Below, in pieces: positions 1 through 6,129 of a DNA stretch of 8,591 bases (positions are counted from its first letter, which is position 1; each line of letters begins with the position of its first letter). This stretch comes from Alphaproteobacteria bacterium (lineage in GTDB: Bacteria > Pseudomonadota > Alphaproteobacteria > ATCC43930 > CGMCC-115725). Position numbers and translations under genes: made by a program. A model generated the notes under the pieces. The model was not told where the DNA came from and did not search any database. It saw nothing but the letters and a program-made list of their open reading frames with translations. The stretch covers positions 1 through 8,591 of the forward strand of contig VAZR01000088.1 in the NCBI GenBank assembly GCA_005888515.1, in the 5' to 3' direction.

Positions 1-1
1 C

Positions 2-805
2 GTCACCCATCTGTGCGGCGCGCCTGTTGTCATGAACATGCTGCTGAATGCCCGCAACCAGCCGTTGCCGCGGCCGGTCGCCATGATGACCGCCGGCGCG
101 GCACCGCCGGCCGCGGTGATCGGCGGCATGGAGGCTCTCGGGTTTCAGATCACCCATGTCTACGGGCTGACCGAGGTCTACGGTCCCGCCGTGGTGTGCG
201 CCTGGCACAACGAATGGGATGAATTGCCGGACGACGAGCGGGCGCGGCTCAAAGCCCGCCAGGGCGTCACCTACCCGGTGCTGGAAGGTCTTATGGTGGC
301 CGACCCGGACACGCTTGCCCCGGTGCCGGCGGACGGGGCGGCGATGGGCGAGATCTTCATGCGCGGCAACATCGTCATGAAGGGCTATCTGAAAAACCCG
401 GCCGCGACCGAGGAGGCGTTCGCCGGCGGCTGGTTCCATTCCGGCGATCTCGCGGTCATGCACCCCGACGGCTATATCGAGATCAAGGACCGCTCGAAGG
501 ACATCATCATCTCGGGCGGCGAGAACATCTCGACGATCGAGGTCGAGGATGTCCTGTACCGGCACCCGGCGGTGCTCGAAGCCGCTGTCGTGGCGAAGCC
601 GGACCCGAATTGGGGCGAGACCCCCTGCGCCTTCGTCACGCTGAAAGACGGCGCCGCGGCCGAGCCCGGCGAGATCATCGCCTTCTGCCGCGAGCGCATG
701 GCCCGGTTCAAGGCGCCGCGCCACGTCGTTTTCGGCCCACTGCCGAAAACCTCGACGGGCAAGATCCAGAAATTCGTGTTGCGAGAAAGAGCAAAAAACA
801 CATGA
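2..805 (+). CDS. Acyl-CoA synthetase (AMP-binding), C-terminal half, 5' truncated by window edge
   Basis: This is the C-terminal 267 residues of an ANL-superfamily acid:CoA ligase, which activates a carboxylic acid via an acyl-adenylate and transfers it to CoA in the cytoplasm. The reading frame is open from base 2, so the true start lies outside the window; whole enzymes of this type are about 540 residues. Visible motifs, numbered from base 2, are YGLTEVYGP at 54-62 (adenylate/ATP-binding motif), GWFHSGDL at 143-150, DRSKDIIISGGENIS at 163-177 (hinge region before the mobile C-terminal domain) and PKTSTGK near the end, with Lys254 as the expected adenylation lysine. All core motifs present are intact. 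The family resembles medium/long-chain acyl-CoA synthetases and methylmercaptopropionyl-CoA ligases. Substrate cannot be read from this half. The next gene is on the other strand, so this one is last in its transcript. Confidence 0.93.
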   Translation, partial: VTHLCGAPVVMNMLLNARNQPLPRPVAMMTAGAAPPAAVIGGMEALGFQITHVYGLTEVYGPAVVCAWHNEWDELPDDERARLKARQGVTYPVLEGLMVADPDTLAPVPADGAAMGEIFMRGNIVMKGYLKNPAATEEAFAGGWFHSGDLAVMHPDGYIEIKDRSKDIIISGGENISTIEVEDVLYRHPAVLEAAVVAKPDPNWGETPCAFVTLKDGAAAEPGEIIAFCRERMARFKAPRHVVFGPLPKTSTGKIQKFVLRERAKNT

Positions 806-843
806 TAACGAAGCCAAGGGCGGCTCGGAAAGTGTCCTACATC

Positions 844-924
844 GTCATCCCGGCGCAGGGCCGGGATCCACGGGTCAACCGCTCGTGCTCCTGAGAAGTG
901 GGTCCCGGCTTTCGCCGGGACGAC
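844..924. repeat. Dispersed palindromic intergenic repeat, two inverted units
   Basis: Two near-identical units of 27-28 nt face each other (844-871 and 898-924), separated by 26 nt. Each unit is itself a hairpin: the stem ATCCCGGC/GCCGGGAT pairs 847-854 with 860-867, and GTCCCGGC/GCCGGGAC pairs 902-909 with 914-921. Because the units are inverted, the whole block could also fold into one long stem. The layout (GTC-TCCCGGC core, paired units, intergenic position) is that of REP/BIME-like elements scattered through alphaproteobacterial genomes. The similarity to known families is from memory; copy number could not be tested here. Confidence 0.7.
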
Positions 925-960
925 GGATTAGGTAACCAGCGCCCGTTCTCGACGAGCGCT

Positions 961-1000
961 CCCTCTCCCCGCCTGCGGGGAGAGGGTCGGGGTGAGGGGG
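961..1000. repeat. Dispersed CCCTCTCCCC palindromic repeat
   Basis: CCCTCTCCCC (961-970) pairs perfectly with GGGGAGAGGG (977-986), and a further G-C pair leaves a 4-nt loop. The G-rich tail TCGGGGTGAGGGGG follows. This hairpin plus tail matches a widespread intergenic repeat I recall from Rhizobiales and Rhodospirillales genomes. It lies only 36 nt after the other palindromic repeat, in the same gene-free gap. It lacks a T-tract, so it is not a normal terminator, although it may stall or protect the 3' end of the upstream transcript. Confidence 0.65.
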
Positions 1001-1042
1001 CAAACGATATGCGTGTGTGCTTGCGATCAGCGTTTCCGCAAC

Positions 1043-1078
1043 AAAAAAGCCGGGGAGGATGCCCTCTCCGGCTTTTTT
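1043..1078 (-). terminator. Strong bidirectional rho-independent terminator
   Basis: A 16-bp stem (1043-1058 with 1063-1078, one G-T wobble) closes on the 4-nt loop ATGC. It is flanked by A6 on one side and T6 on the other, so it can terminate from both directions. It begins 22 nt beyond the stop codon of the minus-strand DUF465 gene and is most simply that gene's terminator. It would also stop any read-through from the acyl-CoA synthetase gene on the left. Confidence 0.88.
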
Positions 1079-1099
1079 GATGCGGTAACCGCGACGCAG

Positions 1100-1267
1100 C
1101 TACTGTCTCTCCAATTGGAAGATTTCGTCCTTGATGCGGAGCTTCTGACGCTTCAGATCGTGGATCGTCTCCTGGTTGGGTAGGGGACGATGGTTTTCTT
1201 CATCGATGGCGCGTTCGAGCGAAGCATGCTTTTCTCTGAGCGCCTCGATGCGATCATGCAGCGACAT
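1100..1267 (-). CDS. Small DUF465/YdcH-family protein (55 aa)
   Basis: This short gene encodes 55 residues beginning MSLHDRIEALREKH and ending LKRQKLRIKDEIFQLERQ. It is almost wholly charged helix with a heptad-like Leu/Ile spacing, split in the middle by a Pro-containing turn (RPLPNQ), so a helical hairpin is expected. The pattern LR-x-KH-x2-L ... Q-x4-LK-x2-KL-x2-KD-x-I matches the DUF465 (YdcH) family of unknown function. The start is well supported: on the minus strand an AGGAGG lies 7 nt before the ATG. A strong terminator follows 22 nt after the stop. It is a paralogue of the gene at 2682. Its role is not known; small coiled proteins of this family have no settled function. Confidence 0.88.
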   Translation of the reverse strand: MSLHDRIEALREKHASLERAIDEENHRPLPNQETIHDLKRQKLRIKDEIFQLERQ

Positions 1268-1413
1268 GCAGTGTCCTCCTGCTAGGCGGTCATAATGGCC
1301 GATGTTAACGCCGGATCGCCCGGCCGGCCAGAGGCTCCAGTCCTCTCTTCGAGATAGGGCGGATTGCCGCGATTTACAGGGTTGTTACGCGGGGGATCAG
1401 GCAGGGAATCGGA
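1268..1413. other. Divergent intergenic region between DUF465 gene and ubiX
   Basis: The two genes are transcribed away from each other, so both promoters should lie here. The only clear signals are the AGGAGG serving the minus-strand gene at its left end and a weaker AGGGA 8 nt before the ubiX ATG at its right end. I see no convincing -35/-10 pair on either strand. Confidence 0.5.
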
Positions 1414-2049
1414 ATGCTCCAGAACGGGAGATCGGCCCCTTCGTCACCGCGTCTGATCGTCGGAATCAGCGGCGCCTCGGGCGTTGTCTACGGGGCTCGC
1501 CTCCTGGAATTGCTGCAGCCGCTCGCGGTCGAGACCCATCTCGTAATGAGCCGCTCGGCCGAGGTGACCATGGCCCTCGAAACCGCGCTGAAACCGGCCG
1601 ATTTGCGCGCCCGTGCCGATGTCGTGCACGCGATCGGCGATCTCGCGGCGCCGATCTCGTCGGGCTCGTTTCCAACGATCGGCATGGTAGTGGCGCCGTG
1701 CTCGATCCGCAGCATGGCCGAGATCGCCACCGGCGTGACGACCACCCTGCTGACGCGCGCCGCCGACGTCACGCTGAAGGAGCGCCGCCGGCTGGTGCTG
1801 CTGGTGCGGGAGACCCCGCTCCATACCGGCCATCTGCGGACGATGACCGCGCTGTCCGAGATGGGCGCGGTGATCGCGCCGCCGGTGCCGGCCTTCTACG
1901 CCAAGCCGCAGACAATCGACGAGATGATCGACCAGACCCTGGGGCGGATCCTCGATCTGTTTGGGATCGACACTGGAACCGTACGGCGATGGGGCGAGCC
2001 GCCCGAAGAGGGGACGCGGCCGTTGCGTGCGAAGCCGCGCCGCGCGTGA
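1414..2049 (+). CDS. ubiX: UbiX flavin prenyltransferase
   Basis: UbiX transfers a dimethylallyl group to FMN to make prenylated FMN, the cofactor of UbiD-type decarboxylases that act in ubiquinone synthesis and aromatic acid metabolism; it is cytoplasmic. The 211-residue product shows the FMN-binding GISGASG at 17-23, the SSGSFPT segment at 82-88 followed by MVVAPCSI at 91-98, RAADVTLKERRRL at 115-127, RETPLHTGHLR from 132, and PPVPAFYAKPQ further on. These match the E. coli UbiX pattern almost motif for motif. Compared with E. coli there is an extra N-terminal stretch of about 11 residues and a basic C-terminal tail. The start has a modest AGGGA 8 nt upstream and no better in-frame alternative. 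No ubiD lies in the window. The gene ends 3 bp from the stop of the convergent TIGR02444-family gene. Confidence 0.95.
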   Translation: MLQNGRSAPSSPRLIVGISGASGVVYGARLLELLQPLAVETHLVMSRSAEVTMALETALKPADLRARADVVHAIGDLAAPISSGSFPTIGMVVAPCSIRSMAEIATGVTTTLLTRAADVTLKERRRLVLLVRETPLHTGHLRTMTALSEMGAVIAPPVPAFYAKPQTIDEMIDQTLGRILDLFGIDTGTVRRWGEPPEEGTRPLRAKPRRA

Positions 2050-2052
2050 CCC

Positions 2053-2562
2053 TCAGCCGCGCGTGAGGAAATCGCGGAGTGCTCGGCGGAGCACGGCCGC
2101 TTCGGCTGATTGCGCCGTGGCGCCGAGGTAAAGCGCGAGATTGGCCGCGGCCGCGGCGGCTCGATCCTCGGCGGCACCCGGTGCGGCGATCGTCGCGGCC
2201 ACCCGGGATTGCGCTCGCCGTTCGGCCGCCAGCTCGAGCCCGCCGATCCTGCGGCGCAATGCCTGAAGGTCGGGATCGCTGTTGTCTTTCAGGCCGCGGC
2301 GCAGCTTCCGGAGCGGTTCGATAACGTCGCGGCGGAGCGGCGCGATCGCCGCCTCGGCGGCAGTCAATTCGCCCTGGTCAAGGCGATGCCCGTGCACCAC
2401 GCCGCGCCACAATGCGAATAGGATGAGATTGACGTCGTTTCCGGCGCGGTCCTGCAGCGCGATCAGCGCTTCGGCGACCCCGGGACGGGCATAGAGTGCG
2501 AGCGAAAACCGCCAGAAAGCGTTGGCGTAAACCTCTGGTTTACCATGCTTTTGTTGCCGCAT
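2053..2562 (-). CDS. TIGR02444 / DUF2390 family protein of unknown function
   Basis: The 169-residue protein has the family signature near its N-terminus: FWRFSLALYARPGVAEALIA followed by LQDRAGNDVNLILFALW (about residues 17-52). The rest is alanine- and arginine-rich and predicted helical, with a long run of charged helix from about 70 to 120 and an Ala-rich stretch at about 123-150. No signal peptide or membrane segment is visible. The family is small, soluble and without known function. The start ATG has only a weak purine stretch (GAAGA) upstream, but it precedes the conserved domain by the usual short distance. It is convergent with ubiX with 3 bp between stop codons, and divergent from the second DUF465 gene. 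Confidence 0.82.
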   Translation of the reverse strand: MRQQKHGKPEVYANAFWRFSLALYARPGVAEALIALQDRAGNDVNLILFALWRGVVHGHRLDQGELTAAEAAIAPLRRDVIEPLRKLRRGLKDNSDPDLQALRRRIGGLELAAERRAQSRVAATIAAPGAAEDRAAAAAANLALYLGATAQSAEAAVLRRALRDFLTRG

Positions 2563-2681
2563 TGTTCTTCGCCCGATGAACTCGCCGCAAATCGTGCTAT
2601 ATGCAGGCTTTACGGTACATGCGGTACAATTCGCGCAGCGATGATGCGCCAGGATGATGCGCCGGGCCGGGCGCCTTTGCG
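2563..2681. promoter_or_regulatory. Divergent intergenic region with a candidate -10 element
   Basis: This 119-bp gap separates a minus-strand and a plus-strand gene, so it should hold both promoters. On the plus strand, TACAAT at 2625-2630 matches 5 of 6 bases of a sigma-70 -10 box, but no good -35 lies 16-18 nt before it. On the minus strand, TTGTAC (2624-2629) followed 18 nt later by TGCATA is a weak possible pair. An 11-bp direct repeat GATGATGCGCC occurs at 2640-2650 and 2653-2663, directly before the DUF465 gene. These are hints, not firm promoter calls. Confidence 0.3.
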
Positions 2682-2885
2682 ATGGATCTCGACGTCGAAG
2701 CCCTAAAGGCGAAACTCGCCGCTTTGAGAACCGAGCACCGCGATCTCGATGATGTGATCGCGCGGGTTGCCGAGCGCGGCCCGTTCGACCAGCTGCAGCT
2801 GCAACGCTTGAAAAAGCGCAAGCTGATGCTGAAAGACCAGATCTCCAAGATCGAAAGCGAATTGCTGCCGGATATCATCGCTTGA
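2682..2885 (+). CDS. DUF465/YdcH-family protein (67 aa), second copy
   Basis: The 67-residue protein is highly charged and helical with no membrane segment. It aligns with the 55-residue protein at 1100-1267: ALRTEHRDLDDVI matches ALREKHASLERAI, and LKKRKLMLKDQISKIE matches LKRQKLRIKDEIFQLE. This places it in DUF465/YdcH, of unknown function. It has a longer N-terminus and an extra hydrophobic C-terminal tail (LLPDIIA). The ATG at 2682 is the only in-frame ATG before the conserved part, but no Shine-Dalgarno sequence precedes it; a GC-rich inverted repeat (GCGCC at 2659-2663 with GGCGC at 2670-2674) sits there instead. It ends 73 bp before purE, in the same orientation, so it may share a transcript with purEK. 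Confidence 0.85.
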   Translation: MDLDVEALKAKLAALRTEHRDLDDVIARVAERGPFDQLQLQRLKKRKLMLKDQISKIESELLPDIIA

Positions 2886-2958
2886 CGAGCCGGCCGATGA
2901 CGGGCAGGTGCTTGCCGGTACCGCGCCGCGTATCCCTTTCACCACGACAAGGAGCGAT

Positions 2959-3453
2959 ATGAGCGAGGCTGGTTGCGCGATCGGCATCATCATGGGCAGC
3001 CAATCCGATTGGGAGACGATGCAGCACGTCGCGCATACGCTCGATCGGCTCGGTATCTCATATGAGAAACGCATCGTCTCGGCTCACCGCACACCGGAGC
3101 GGCTCTATAAATACGCCAAAGGCGCTCAGGGGCGCGGCCTCAAGCTGATCATCGCCGGGGCCGGCGGCGCCGCCCATCTGCCCGGCATGACCGCCGCGTT
3201 GACGCACTTGCCGGTGCTCGGCGTGCCGGTCCAGAGTCGCGCATTGCAGGGCGTCGACAGTCTGTTGTCGATCGTGCAGATGCCGGCGGGCGTGCCGGTC
3301 GCGACGTTTGCGATCGGCCAAGCCGGCGCGGTGAATGCGGCATTGTTCGCAGCCGGGATTCTCGCGCTTGCCGACCCAGCCATCGCCGCCGCGCTCGATA
3401 CGTGGCGGCGGGCTCAGACCGACGCCGTGGCGGATACTCCGGATTCGCGCTGA
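2959..3453 (+). CDS. purE: N5-carboxyaminoimidazole ribonucleotide mutase, PurE catalytic subunit
   Basis: PurE converts N5-CAIR to CAIR in de novo purine synthesis. The 164-residue product has GIIMGSQSDW at 9-18, SAHRTPERL at 41-49 (with the active-site His43), and IAGAGGAAHLPGM at 65-77; these are hallmarks of the class I, bacterial mutase type that works with PurK. The C-terminal segment, with SLLSIVQMPAGVPVATFA and GQAGAVNAALFA, is also typical. The ATG at 2959 is chosen because AAGGAG lies 5-6 nt upstream and the protein then has normal family length. A GTG at 2908 is in frame but would add 17 unrelated residues and has no comparable ribosome binding site. The stop codon overlaps the purK start by one base (TGATG), indicating translational coupling. 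Confidence 0.95.
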   Translation: MSEAGCAIGIIMGSQSDWETMQHVAHTLDRLGISYEKRIVSAHRTPERLYKYAKGAQGRGLKLIIAGAGGAAHLPGMTAALTHLPVLGVPVQSRALQGVDSLLSIVQMPAGVPVATFAIGQAGAVNAALFAAGILALADPAIAAALDTWRRAQTDAVADTPDSR

Positions 3454-4520
3454 TGCTGCTGCCGGGCGGCACGATCGGCATCCTCGGCGGCGGACAGCTC
3501 GGGCGCATGACGGCGATGGCCGCCGCGCGTCTCGGCTACCGCACGCATGTCTTCGCCGCCGAGCACGACGCGCCGGCGGCGCAGGTCGCCAGCGCGGCAA
3601 CGATCGCGCCGTTCGGTGACGCCGCCGCGATCGCGCGGTTTGCCGCCGCGGTCGATGTCGCGACCTTCGAATTCGAGAACATCCCGGGAGCGGCGGTGCG
3701 CCGGGTCGCCGCCAAGCGGCCGGTCTCGCCGCGTCCCGAGATCCTCGAAATCACCCAGGACCGGCTGCGCGAGAAGAATTTTCTGCGCGAGATCGGCGTC
3801 GCCACCACGGATTACCACGAGATTACGGACCCCGACGCACTGGCCGAAGCGGCGCGCAAGCTTGGGGTCCCTGCTGTACTGAAGACCGTGCGCCTCGGTT
3901 ATGACGGCAAGGGACAGGTGCTGATCACGGCGGATACAAGGCCGGATGGAGCATGGCGTCAGATGGGCGGCACGCTCGGCATTCTCGAAGGTTTCGTCGA
4001 TTTCCGTTGCGAGATTTCGGTGGTCCTCGCCCGTGGGGCCGACGGCGCTGTTGCGGTTTATCCACCGGTCGAGAACCGCCACGTCAACCACATCCTCGAC
4101 ACAACGATCGCGCCGGCCCGCCTCCCGGCCGAAATCCTGGCCGAGGCCGAGGCGGTCGCGCGGCAAATCGCCGAAAGACTCGATCTGGTCGGCGTACTCG
4201 CGGTCGAGATGTTCGTGACCAAATCGGGCGCGCTGCTCGTCAACGAGCTGGCGCCGCGGCCGCACAATTCCGGCCATTGGACGATCGACGCCTGCATGAC
4301 GAGCCAGTTCGAGCAGCTGGTGCGAGCGATCTGCGGTCTGCCACTGGGCTCGACCGAGCGCCATGCCGATGCGGTCATGAACAATCTGATCGGGCGTGAC
4401 GTCGAGCGCTGGCGCGAGGCGCTCGACGACCCGCAAGCCAAGCTTCACCTCTACGGCAAGAATCGGGTTCGGCCGGGCCGCAAGATGGGCCACATCACCC
4501 GGCTCCTGCCGCGTAGCTGA
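3453..4520 (+). CDS. purK: N5-carboxyaminoimidazole ribonucleotide synthase, PurK
   Basis: PurK is an ATP-grasp enzyme that uses ATP and bicarbonate to turn AIR into N5-CAIR, the substrate of PurE. The 355-residue product begins with the nucleotide-binding GILGGGQLGRM at 9-19. It continues with TFEFENIP, the ATP-grasp segment KTVRLGYDGKGQ at about 144-155, and NELAPRPHNSGH at 264-275, where the ATP/Mg-binding glutamate (Glu265) lies. It ends in the conserved KLHLYGKNRVRPGRKMGHI. Length and motif order are those of a complete enzyme. The start at 3453 overlaps the purE stop in TGATG; an in-frame GTG at 3402 would extend 17 residues into purE and is not supported. The gene converges on the COQ9-family gene with 7 bp between their stop codons. 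Confidence 0.95.
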   Translation: MLLPGGTIGILGGGQLGRMTAMAAARLGYRTHVFAAEHDAPAAQVASAATIAPFGDAAAIARFAAAVDVATFEFENIPGAAVRRVAAKRPVSPRPEILEITQDRLREKNFLREIGVATTDYHEITDPDALAEAARKLGVPAVLKTVRLGYDGKGQVLITADTRPDGAWRQMGGTLGILEGFVDFRCEISVVLARGADGAVAVYPPVENRHVNHILDTTIAPARLPAEILAEAEAVARQIAERLDLVGVLAVEMFVTKSGALLVNELAPRPHNSGHWTIDACMTSQFEQLVRAICGLPLGSTERHADAVMNNLIGRDVERWREALDDPQAKLHLYGKNRVRPGRKMGHITRLLPRS

Positions 4521-4527
4521 GCTTAGA

Positions 4528-5166
4528 TCAGCGGGTCGGGCGCAGCAGCCGGAACGGGTTCGGCAACCGCTCGACGGCGGCTTCGAAGCGCTGGCGCAAT
4601 TCGGTCAGCCGATGCAGATCGGCGAGGCGACGCTCGACGAAAGCGTCGGTCTCGATGCAGCCCGGCGAGCGGTCGTCGAACCAGAACAGCATCGCAGCGG
4701 CATAGATCGCTGCCAGGCTCGCGCGCTTGGTATAGAAGCTGAAATCGGTCGCGGTATCGCCGACCGCATACCAGGTGCCGTCGACGGTTTCGTACAGCAA
4801 ACGCAGTCCGAGCGCGGCATTCTGCGGCAGGGCCAGGATCGTCATGCCGCGCCGCACCGGCTCGCGCCACGGCAACAGCAATTCGAAGCGCAACCGCAGC
4901 GCCAGCGCGATTCGCCGCGACAGGCTGACCGGCTCGATCGGCGTCGTTTCCAACCGGTCCAGCATCTGCCGGTCGGCCCAGCGGCTGAACGCCGCGACCA
5001 TATCGGGCGCACCGCGGGGGAACAGCGCCATCGCCTCGCCGGTCGGGATCCCGATGCGATCTGCCGCCAAACGCAACGCATGCTGCGACCACTCGTCGAA
5101 CGCGACATCCGGCAGCATCGCCATGATCAGCCGGTCGCGCTCGCTATCGGCGAGAGGACTCCTCAT
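4528..5166 (-). CDS. COQ9 family protein (ubiquinone biosynthesis accessory)
   Basis: The 212-residue protein has the COQ9 signature at about 128-170: VDGTWYAVGDTATDFSFYTK, then a helix (RASLAAIYAAAMLFW) and DDRSPG. The N-terminal half (about 15-70) is helical, and in this family it adopts a TetR-like fold without DNA-binding function. In eukaryotes COQ9 binds lipid and works with the COQ7 hydroxylase in ubiquinone synthesis; a similar quinone role here is inferred. No targeting peptide or membrane span is visible; the hydrophobic stretch near 149-162 corresponds to the lipid-binding helix region. Its ATG overlaps the def stop codon in ATGA, so the two should be translated in concert, with def upstream. 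A COQ9 gene is strong evidence for an alphaproteobacterial source. Confidence 0.92.
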   Translation of the reverse strand: MRSPLADSERDRLIMAMLPDVAFDEWSQHALRLAADRIGIPTGEAMALFPRGAPDMVAAFSRWADRQMLDRLETTPIEPVSLSRRIALALRLRFELLLPWREPVRRGMTILALPQNAALGLRLLYETVDGTWYAVGDTATDFSFYTKRASLAAIYAAAMLFWFDDRSPGCIETDAFVERRLADLHRLTELRQRFEAAVERLPNPFRLLRPTR

Positions 5167-5726
5167 TCCCGATCACCCTCGGCCAGCACTGCGGCGACAT
5201 CGATTGGGTAACGCTGCAATTCCTCGGTGAACACCAGGAGGCGATGGTTGGTCATGCGCTGCGGGTAGAGGATGCCGTCGAGATGGTCGCATTCATGCTG
5301 CACGACGCGGGCATGAAACCCGGCGACCTCGCGATCGATCGGATTGCCGTCGAGGTCTACACCGTGATAACGCACCCGCAGATGACGCGGCACCACGCCG
5401 CGCAATCCGGGGACCGATAGGCATCCCTCCCAACCGTAGGCCCGCTCACTGCCGACCGGTTCGATTATCGGGTTGATCAGCACGGTCAGCTCTTGCTCGC
5501 TGTCACCCGGCAGATCGGTAATCCGCTCGCCATGGACCTGAAACACGACGATCCGATAGGGGGCGTGCACCTGCGGCGCGGCGATGCCGGTGCCGCCGGC
5601 ATCCTCCATCGTCTCGACCATGTCCTCGACGAGCTGGCGCAGCCAGGGGGCCTTCGGGTCTTCGATCTCGGCGGCGCGGGCGCGCAGCACCGGGTGCCCC
5701 ATGCGGGCAATCTTCAACAGAGCCAT
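5163..5726 (-). CDS. def: Peptide deformylase
   Basis: Peptide deformylase removes the N-formyl group from nascent proteins at the ribosome. All three metal-site motifs are present in the 187-residue product: GTGIAAPQ at 45-52, EGCLS at 100-104 (metal ligand Cys102), and QHECDH at 143-148 (ligands His144 and His148, catalytic Glu145). The start at 5726 (MALLKIARMGHPVL) is preferred because homologues begin this way. An in-frame ATG at 5753 adds nine residues (MPRRSHIDA), and neither start has a clear Shine-Dalgarno sequence, so the start is uncertain. It overlaps the COQ9-family gene by 4 bp (ATGA). The usual partner fmt is not beside it, so this could be an additional deformylase; that is inference, since the rest of the genome is unseen. 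Confidence 0.95.
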   Translation of the reverse strand: MALLKIARMGHPVLRARAAEIEDPKAPWLRQLVEDMVETMEDAGGTGIAAPQVHAPYRIVVFQVHGERITDLPGDSEQELTVLINPIIEPVGSERAYGWEGCLSVPGLRGVVPRHLRVRYHGVDLDGNPIDREVAGFHARVVQHECDHLDGILYPQRMTNHRLLVFTEELQRYPIDVAAVLAEGDRE

Positions 5727-5885
5727 GGCGTCAATATGTGATCGCCGAGGCATCGGGTAAAGCCACGGAATTCCAAGCGTTTCGCCCGGTATGCTTCACA
5801 GAGGCCGGTTCCGGTGTTAGCTTTTTGACAGGAAAGCCGTCTCCGCGGCGCCCGGTATTGTGCTGATTGATGGAGAGAAGCACCC
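5727..5885. promoter_or_regulatory. Divergent def / rpsU intergenic region
   Basis: Both genes are transcribed outwards from here. On the plus strand a perfect TTGACA lies at 5825-5830, 55 nt before the rpsU start, but no acceptable -10 box follows at 16-18 nt; the nearest TATTGT-like sequence is 25 nt away. The rpsU ribosome binding site GGAGAGAAG closes the region. I see no clear promoter for def. Confidence 0.3.
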
Positions 5886-6089
5886 GTGCAAGTCCTCGTT
5901 CGCGACAACAACGTCGACCAGGCTCTGCGAGCCCTGAAAAAGAAGATGCAGCGCGAAGGGGTATTCCGGGAAATGAAGCTCAGGCGCAATTACGAGAAGC
6001 CCTCGGAACGGCGCGCCCGTGAAAAGGCCGAGGCGGTGCGCCGCTATCGCAAGCTGCTGCGCAAACGCATGGAGCGCGAGGGGTATTAG
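5886..6089 (+). CDS. rpsU: 30S ribosomal protein S21
   Basis: S21 is a small basic protein of the 30S subunit, located near the 16S rRNA 3' end and involved in initiation. The 67-residue product has the family's N-terminal strand MQVLVRDNNVDQALRALKKK, then REGVFREMKLRRNYEKPSERR, and an Arg/Lys-rich C-terminal helix (about 42-65). Length is typical of alphaproteobacteria. The start is GTG rather than ATG. It is fixed by homology (MQVLVRDNNV) and by GGAGAGAAG about 5 nt upstream. It is followed by a dispersed repeat and a rho-independent terminator, so it looks monocistronic. Confidence 0.96.
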   Translation: MQVLVRDNNVDQALRALKKKMQREGVFREMKLRRNYEKPSERRAREKAEAVRRYRKLLRKRMEREGY

Positions 6090-6097
6090 GCTCCCTT

Positions 6098-6129
6098 CGT
6101 AGGATGGGCTGAGCGCAGCGAAGCCCGTC
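6098..6129. repeat. Dispersed palindromic repeat after rpsU
   Basis: The sequence CGTAGGATGGGCTGAGCG followed by CAGCGAAGCCCGTC forms an imperfect palindrome: GATGGGCT pairs with AGCCCGTC with one G-T wobble, around the inner GAGCGCAGCGA. I recognise the GTAGGATGGG-GAGCG-AGCGAA-CCC pattern as a widespread intergenic repeat of proteobacteria, recalled from memory. It sits between the rpsU stop and its terminator and so would be transcribed in the rpsU 3' UTR. Confidence 0.65.

Noticed and set aside
1302..2066. A 254-codon open frame on the plus strand overlapping ubiX in another frame.
   Set aside because: Its product is an Arg/Asp/Gly-rich out-of-frame translation of a GC-rich gene with no domain; ubiX in the other frame has full family motifs.
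2641..2706. A 21-codon upstream reading frame starting ATGATG and overlapping the DUF465 start, as a possible regulatory leader peptide.
   Set aside because: It has no ribosome binding site and no telling codon run, and short frames like this are frequent by chance.
3414..4493. A 359-codon open frame on the minus strand opposite purK.
   Set aside because: It is long only because antisense frames in GC-rich genes rarely meet stops. The sequence is low-complexity in Arg, Asp and His with no motif, while purK on the plus strand is complete.
5825..5861. TTGACA upstream of rpsU as a sigma-70 promoter.
   Set aside because: The -35 match is perfect, but the only -10-like sequence is 25 nt downstream, outside the usual spacing, so I list it only as a hint.
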